Source: Dicyema japonicum
Lineage: Eukaryota > Dicyemida > Rhombozoa > Dicyemidae
Length of the DNA stretch: 64,000 nucleotides
Assembly (NCBI GenBank): GCA_011109175.1
Contig: RDEW01000002.1
Coordinates: forward strand, 20,579-84,578
Reading direction: 5' to 3'
Shown: piece by piece, positions 61,390-64,000 of the stretch
Position numbering within the stretch: the stretch's first letter is position 1
Layout of the letters: every line of letters starts with the position of its first letter
Translations under genes and position numbers: made by a program
Notes under the pieces: model-generated
What the model was told of the DNA's origin: nothing
The model's database searches: none
The model's input: the letters and a program-made list of their open reading frames with translations, nothing else

Positions 61390-63677
61390 ATGGTTGACAT
61401 GGAAAGTACGGGACGGTTGAGTTTGTCCAAAATAATAGGATTCAACGGTATTGGGCAGGGATGATGATTAGGAGAGGTCCAAAGCGGGCTTTTGGTTCAC
61501 GTAGATCAGGAACACATAATCTTCGCTTTAGGCTGCACTGTAATTGTCGAGAACATTTTGAATGGAGAGCAAGAATTTTTAATGGGAAGTCTGAACAAAA
61601 TCAGCTGTTTGGCACTTTCTAAAAGCGGGAAATATATTGCTGCTGGGACTGAGACCTACATGGGCTTCAAGGTTCATGGATGAGTTAAAATAGTCAAATA
61701 TTTACATTTGGAATTATGAGACCAAAACATTGCACTGTCAACTGCAGCTACACAAGGTCAAAACATGTTCCCTGTCTTTCACGTGTGATAGTTGCTACCT
61801 GATCTCTTTGGGAGGCCAGGATGATGGGAGGTTTCTGTGGGAGTGAATCTTAGTGTTGTTGCGTGGAGTGTAGAACGGAAGGAAGCCATATGTGGCGCCC
61901 CCGCACAACCTGTGAGTGCTGGGTGTACAAATGTGGTCGTTTGTTCGTCAACTGACCCACGTGTGTTCATTACTGGAGGAAAGTAATCGGCTGGGTAAAT
62001 ATTTAGTGGAACATTACGAATCTGGCAATTACAGGTGGAAAGGAGAATAATATCTCCCACTGACGTCTCCTTGGGGCAAAATCGGAGATCAATCATCTCG
62101 ATGACTGTTTAGAGGAGATTAACGTTAGGTGGACTATAACCGAAACAAAGTATACTGTGGAACCACTACGGGGGATATTATTATCGTTGACATGGAAACC
62201 AAAAGTTTTTGTGGGATTTTCCCTCAAAAGGACAAGTTCAGTCTCGGAATTGTGTCCGTTGCAGTCCTCAACTCCGGGAACATCATTATCGGATCAGGAG
62301 AAGGGAAACTTATTGAACTTGAATTTAATGGTAAAAAGTTCGTCTACAAACGGTAAGTTCCATATTCACTCCCAGAAACTTGGAAGTATCAAAGTCCATT
62401 ACCTCTCTTTCCTACGCGGTCCCGGATATCAAATTTACGTCGGATGCTCAGATGGACACATTTACAGATTGAACTACAACAACTTTAGCTGTGAATTACT
62501 CAACACGACGCATCAAAAACCGATCAACGACGTTTCATTTGCTCCGTATGAATTTTTGCCGGAATTTGGTAGAAATTGCTCGGATCTATTCGTTACTTGT
62601 TCTTTCGAGACAATCCGTGTTTGGTTAACCGCGGAAAATATGGAATTACTGCGAATTATGGTGCCCAACATGACATGTAACTGTCTATCAATCAGCTCTT
62701 CGGGAGATTGTATATTCGGGGGTAAAGGAAAGTATATTTTTAATTTAGGATTTAACGATGGGAGAATCAGAGCTTTCTACCCAAAGTCCGGTCGAGTTCT
62801 ATTTACCATCGAAAATGCCCATAGCCAGGGAGTTACTGCAATGGCTGTTATGGGGGATGGAGGAAAACTTCTCACTGGTGGAGGTTTACTGTAAAGATAA
62901 ACCTTTTCACAGGAGAAGGGCAGGTCAGGATTTGGCAGATCAGCCCTTCAAGCCAAAATCTACTTGTGACCTTAAAAGAACATAAAGCCTCAGTGACCTG
63001 CATAAAGATTCGAAGCGATGATAAAGAGGCCATATCCTCAAGCAAGGATGGGACATGTATTGTGTGGGATTTAGAGTTTGGCTGTAATCTGAGATTACTA
63101 GACGGTATGCCCGTAGACAGATAATTTTTGCCACGACCTTATTTCACTGCTTGTCCTACGATCATGATGAGGTCCAAATAATCGCCAGTGGAACAGACAG
63201 ACAGATTGGATATTGGGAAGTCTACGACGGATCCGCCATTAGACAGGTCACGGGTTCAGATAGCGGAACCATCAACGGAATCGACATTTCGAGATGTGGA
63301 AGATATTTTGTGACTGCTGGAGACGACAAATTGGTCAAAGTGAGATTTTGCTCATTACTCATAGTTATGGTCATATGATAAAGGAACAGTCCTCTTTGTT
63401 GGTGAGGGTCACGGAAATAGTATTCTCAAAGCTAAAATCTGTCCATATTCGCAGTACATCATCACCGTGGCATCAGACGGGTCCATATTTAAATGGAGAT
63501 TCACCAGAAAATCTGGTTGAGTTTGAGAAACCTGGGTCAGTGGCATCCAAAGTGGAAGAGCCAAATGAAAATAATAACGAAGTGACTAGTCAATGCGACA
63601 GACAGTCAGATGCTTCTGTAAAACCGGAAGATGGGGGACCTCAGGAAGAGTCGATCCATGAAATATGCGCTTCTTAA
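61390..63677 (+). CDS. CFAP52: Cilia- and flagella-associated protein 52 (CFAP52/WDR16), 12 exons
   Basis: WD40 protein of motile-cilium axonemes (a microtubule inner protein). Spliced protein: MVDMESTGRLSLSKIIGFNG|EVQSGLLVHVDQEHIIFALG, SCLALSKSGKYIAAG, YMGFK|SNIYIWNYET, LGGQDDGS|VVAWSVERKEAICGAP, FITGGN|GTLRIWQL, GTTTGDIIIVD, QKDKFSLGIVSVAVL, ELLRIMVPNMTCNCLSI, FNDGRIRAFYPKSGRVLF, NAHSQGVTAMAV, LTGGG|EGQVRIWQI, KEHKASVTCIKI, DGTCIVWDLE|R, ASGTDRQIGYWEVYDG, GTINGIDISRCGRYFVTAGDD and VASDGSIFKWRF. Eleven introns of 22-34 nt. A last 25-nt intron near 63,515-63,540 adds an acidic tail ending EICAS; without it the protein stops at 63,520. AATAAA at 63,729-63,734 marks the 3' end. No defect seen. 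Confidence 0.95.
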
Positions 63678-64000
63678 CGTCTAACAAATATTTTAACACA
63701 ACTCTTTAATAAGGATTTTAGATATTCCAATAAAATTATAAATATTACAGATAGTTGTGTCTAGTCGTTGTTGACGAAGCATAATCCCGTACGATTAATT
63801 AAGTGAGGAAGCCATCACCGCATAGCTATGTCAGTTCACAATAGCGACTGTAACTCGCTTGAATAGCCAGCTTTCACAAAGATCGTCCAAGCGCGTGGAA
63901 ATATAAATGTGGTTACCAGTTACTTTCGAAGTGAGATAAATCTTTTTCAAGCTACACGTACATCCGTATCCACCATTGAGGAAAATTTTTCAGTGAAGTA
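63678..64000. other. 3' flank of CFAP52, no gene
   Basis: Contains the poly(A) signal at 63,729-63,734. The remainder shows nothing that I can support. Confidence 0.5.

Overview
The window looks like AT-rich animal nuclear DNA that is dense in mobile elements and carries a few ordinary metazoan genes. Every host gene that can be spliced by eye is cut by very short GT...AG introns, mostly 21-30 nt. One gene is for a motile-cilium protein. Animal-type genes with cilia and introns of about 25 nt fit a dicyemid mesozoan (Dicyema-like) best. That assignment is an inference from intron size and gene content, not from a database match.

Layout. 1-15.3 kb is a repeat landscape: a jockey-like LINE fused to a hAT end, a hAT-like/integrase composite, a prolidase 3' exon abutting a 51-bp minisatellite, LINE scraps, a possible katanin p80 fragment, a hAT-Charlie-type transposase remnant and a second LINE. 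15.48-18.14 kb (minus) holds an acetyl-CoA synthetase gene with 13 introns. 18.2-45.3 kb is again mobile DNA: Tigger, hAT, several LINE families (APE-type and restriction-like-endonuclease type), stand-alone integrase elements, a tRNA-derived SINE, and repeated copies of an unfamiliar secreted/single-pass membrane protein gene. 45.30-47.03 kb (minus) is coatomer delta-COP. 48.2-52.9 kb holds two Tigger-type elements with recognisable inverted repeats and TA duplications, an integrase remnant and pogo-like debris. 53.17-63.68 kb (plus) is a compact gene arm: RNA polymerase III largest subunit, an LGL-family WD40 protein and CFAP52/WDR16, the last two only 23 nt apart.

The host genes are unrelated housekeeping or cell-architecture functions: acetate activation, COPI coat, Pol III transcription, cell polarity/exocytosis and the ciliary axoneme. 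They share only their intron style. The most notable observations are an initiator AUG separated from its reading frame by a 22-nt intron (delta-COP), two 7-bp tandem duplications that break the Pol III gene, a 38-bp delta-COP exon piece inside a nearby Tigger element, a multicopy family of decayed membrane-protein genes with a terminal YxxPhi-type tail and an expandable 17-residue repeat, and a SINE sitting in an integrase gene between 16-bp target duplications.
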